NCBI RefSeq assembly: GCF_036417845.1
Contig: NC_089979.1
Coordinates: 6,997,424-7,061,423 of the forward strand
DNA: 64,000 bases
Reading direction: 5' to 3'
DNA from: Apteryx mantelli
Taxonomy: Eukaryota; Chordata; Aves; Apterygiformes; Apterygidae
The notes under the pieces were generated by a model. That model was given only the letters and a program-made list of their open reading frames with translations, was not told the origin of the DNA and did not search any database. The translations under genes and the position numbers were made by a program. Positions 61,607-64,000 of the stretch are shown in pieces; the stretch's first letter is position 1, and every line of letters starts with the position of its first letter.

Positions 61607-62034
61607 AACATTATTATTTTTGCTTTTACTATTATTAGCTTCATACATCATCTTTGGCTTTTCTTTCCATGACTATAAGTGACTGCACAGGAAAAAAATA
61701 GTAAAAAGACAAAACTAATGTGTTTATTAGCTGAGATGTACACACTGCATATCAGACTTATAAACAAACAAATTATTTGGGCCTAATGCACTATGGATTT
61801 GTATGAAACCTTTCCACTCCCAACATCTTTCTTGAAATCCATATATTCTTTCAGAACAGTTTTGGATGGAAAAAAAAAGAAAAAGAAAATAAAAGAAAAA
61901 AAGTGTCCAGCCATTCTGGATGCTAATGAAAAATAGTAATGTGGATGAAGAGAGGTTATTTAAATATTTACTAGAGTTATCGATACGATTTATTGGGAAA
62001 TCCTATACTTTATTTCTAAAGGAACTATATATGA

Positions 62035-62040
<6 letters not shown>
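61607..62040. other. AT-rich unique sequence
   Basis: Includes a short A-rich run at about 61868-61902. No gene. Confidence 0.5.

Positions 62041-62070
<30 letters not shown>
62041..62070 (+). repeat. AC dinucleotide microsatellite, 15 units
   Basis: Uninterrupted AC repeat ending in GTACG. Probably polymorphic. Confidence 0.95.
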
Positions 62071-62072
<2 letters not shown>

Positions 62073-63031
62073 ACGAAGTACACTCAAGTCTGGTTTTAAT
62101 GACAAATTTTTGTACAACTTGATGACATCCTGGAGGTAGAAGCTTTAAAGAATAGCTTTAGTATTGGCCTCTTCACCTGGGAGTGTTGATTGCAGGATTG
62201 CTTGTCTAGAGACATTGTTCCAAATATTCGTTTTTATCAGCAACCCTATTGATTTAACCTTCTATTGTTGTTCAGTAAGTCCCTTAATAAACCCCAGATC
62301 AAGATAAAATAGTAATCAAACACATGGCAATATATATATTTTTTCTATCACAGAAAGCTCATATTTTATGTTTTACATAAAAATTCCATGAATCCATAGC
62401 TGGAAATATAACATTTTTAACACCAAAGAGAAAAAGAAGAAATCTACAGATTCAAGAGACTAAAGATGTGGCTCATTTTGGTTCATAGAGAGAAATATGC
62501 TGGCAAATAAAAGATTTTCTCTTTAGTGTTATTATGCACACCATATCTTTAAAGCTAAGCTGAATGTGATATAAAAGTGTAACACAAGCAAACCCTTTAA
62601 TTTAACCACTAATAAGTAGGAAGTCAGTTTATGCCATCACTGTATTCTGGTGGCTAATTAAATGTTCAGCAGATTTTTTTAAATGAAAAAATGACCAGAA
62701 TAGTGGCCAATATAAAATGCAAAAAAAATCTAGAAACTCATAGAGAGGACAGTCAAAACTTGCAAATATTTTTTTTAACTGAAAAATGTGTGTCAATATC
62801 TAAATTATCATTATATATATATATATAAAACCTCTAAATGTTTAGCAAAAAGACCCAGAATTTTTTATGTCATGGAACCTCCTAAGGCTGAGGGAGGGGA
62901 TCTGATTCCATGTCACCTGCTTTAGTTGAATGTCACAGCAGCCAATTCAATTAGAACAGTGTTACAGTTCAACAAACTTTCTAGGCATGGCTGTACTTCA
63001 GAAACAAAGAGATAGGTCTTTCTTCTACAGC
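62071..63031. other. AT-rich unique sequence with a TA run
   Basis: A TA run of about eight units lies at 62811-62827. No gene or family recognised. Confidence 0.5.
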
Positions 63032-63050
63032 TTTTTTTTTGGGGGGGGGG
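63032..63050 (+). repeat. Poly(T)-poly(G) junction
   Basis: Nine T followed directly by ten G; another G5 follows at 63061. The G10 run is prone to sequencing and assembly error. Confidence 0.9.
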
Positions 63051-63888
63051 TCTTTGTTTTGGGGGTATAAATCAACATGCTGTTCTGATGCTTTTCTATG
63101 GTACATAACCTAAAGAACTGATTCATCATCTCCTACTGTACATATATGCATTTGGATAACCTGTAGTGCTGTTCCATAATTAAATTTTCAGATGTAGAGC
63201 CTGTTCTGTTTTGTTTTTTTTTTTTGATATTCTCATTTCAACTCAGCATTTAAGTGAACTCAGAACTTTTAGTTAAATTAAAAAGTCCTTTGCATATTTT
63301 ATACCATTCAGTGAATCACCATATTGCACGCTAGAGATTTGCTATATTAAAAAAAACACTAAAATTGCTTCTATCAATTAACCATATTGTAGTTAAACTC
63401 CAGATATATTATTGAGAGACCTTTTTTGCTACTGTGGGGAAAATCTAAATTGAATAAGAAAATACTATCCCCAATTATTCTACACTGACAAGTTCATTCC
63501 TTCTTAAGTAGATTAATTATAATCCTGATTCAAATGGACTTGCATTCCCTCCATCTAGGGAGGATTAACTCAGGTTTGGATATTTTAGCAAACAGGTAAA
63601 AATAGATGAACACAGATAAAATAGGAACCAATCTGAGACAAACATTCCAGAAAACTCAAAGTGACCAAAGAGGATTTAATTTTTTGAATACCTTCAAAAC
63701 AGTTTTGCAAAACTGTATGCCTATTTTAGGATTATGACTGAGTTAGAAATAAAAATAACATCCCAAATGCCCTGAGTGCAGTTACATCAGTAGCAAACAA
63801 TCTCTGGAACTAATATGAAAATTATTTAACTGCACCGTGTGTGCATAGCTGCACCAAACTCCTAATGCCACACCACAGCTCGTATAGT
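63051..63888. other. AT-rich unique sequence, no gene seen
   Basis: Nothing recognised. Confidence 0.5.
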
Positions 63889-63955
63889 CACCTTATATAT
63901 TACCTTATATATATTACCTTATATATATATACACACACACACACCCCTTATATAT
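63889..63955 (+). repeat. Growing CCTTATATAT tandem repeat with AC run
   Basis: Three units begin CCTTATATATTA at about 63891, 63903 and 63917, and each is two bases longer in its TA part. The last passes into an AC run and a partial fourth unit (CCTTATATATT). Confidence 0.85.
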
Positions 63956-64000
63956 TATGTTGACAATACATTTAAAAGCAATCTGCTTTTTTCCATCTGT
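63956..64000. other. Window end, no feature seen
   Basis: Ordinary AT-rich sequence, cut by the window edge. Confidence 0.5.

Noticed and set aside
61266..61682. Cluster of five overlapping frames on both strands
   Set aside because: All are products of the polypurine tract (Lys/Glu/Arg or Phe/Ser/Leu repeats).
1..64000. A new multi-gene system, phage, plasmid or viral island
   Set aside because: No coding density, no operon-like layout and no recognisable viral genes; content is vertebrate non-coding DNA with retroposon fossils.

Overview
The window looks like non-coding nuclear DNA from a vertebrate, most probably a bird. The main evidence is two 5'-truncated CR1 LINEs (5735-6056 and 13345-13998) whose 3' ends have the avian pattern: 'TTGGACTAGATGATCTCC', 'CCCTTCCAACCTCAG', then ATTCTGTG-type octamers. 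A third CR1-like piece is a broken endonuclease fragment (487-645). Repeat density is low, base composition is AT-rich and CpG is scarce, all of which fit a bird intergenic region or a large intron. A turtle or crocodilian source is less likely but not excluded from sequence alone.

I found no protein-coding gene, no functional RNA gene, no CpG-island promoter and no CRISPR array. The open frames are short (at most about 140 codons), overlap one another on both strands, and show no recognisable domain apart from the decayed CR1 pieces. Prokaryotic concepts such as operons, ribosome binding sites and riboswitches do not apply.

Layout. 1-6 kb: mostly unique AT-rich sequence with the CR1 endonuclease fragment and the first CR1 3' end. 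6.8-7.3 kb: an unusually CpG-containing block that may be an old LTR. 7.5 kb: a 40-bp perfect palindrome made from an AC run meeting a TG run. 8.7 kb: a strong splice-acceptor-like tract. 12.9-14.0 kb: the clearest mobile-element cluster, a 417-bp solo LTR (TG...CA, 5-bp target duplication TAATG, TATA box and AATAAA) followed within about 10 bp by a 650-bp CR1. 17.2 kb: six GGGG runs separated by single T, a G-quadruplex motif. 22.2-22.5 kb: a minus-strand segment bounded by good splice signals. 23.6-24.2 kb: a GC-rich block of unknown identity. 26.8-27.15 kb: an ancient minus-strand CR1-type reverse transcriptase remnant. 24.7, 42.1-42.4 and 53.3-53.6 kb: minus-strand tRNA-like (A-box/B-box) repeat remnants, seemingly in tandem at the last two sites. 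48.0-48.9 kb: a less AT-rich block with a TATA-like box, unidentified. 58.2 and 59.3 kb: a direct repeat pair of about 115 bp at about 86% identity. 61.4-61.6 kb: a polypurine tract of about 240 bp. 62-64 kb: AC and TA microsatellites and a poly(T)-poly(G) junction.

No genes here work together. The interpretable content is a fossil record of retroposons plus simple repeats that can form alternative DNA structures. I saw no evidence of a new biological system. The items most worth checking are the dated solo LTR, the 115-bp local duplication, the tandem tRNA-like remnants and the two splice-bounded candidate exons.
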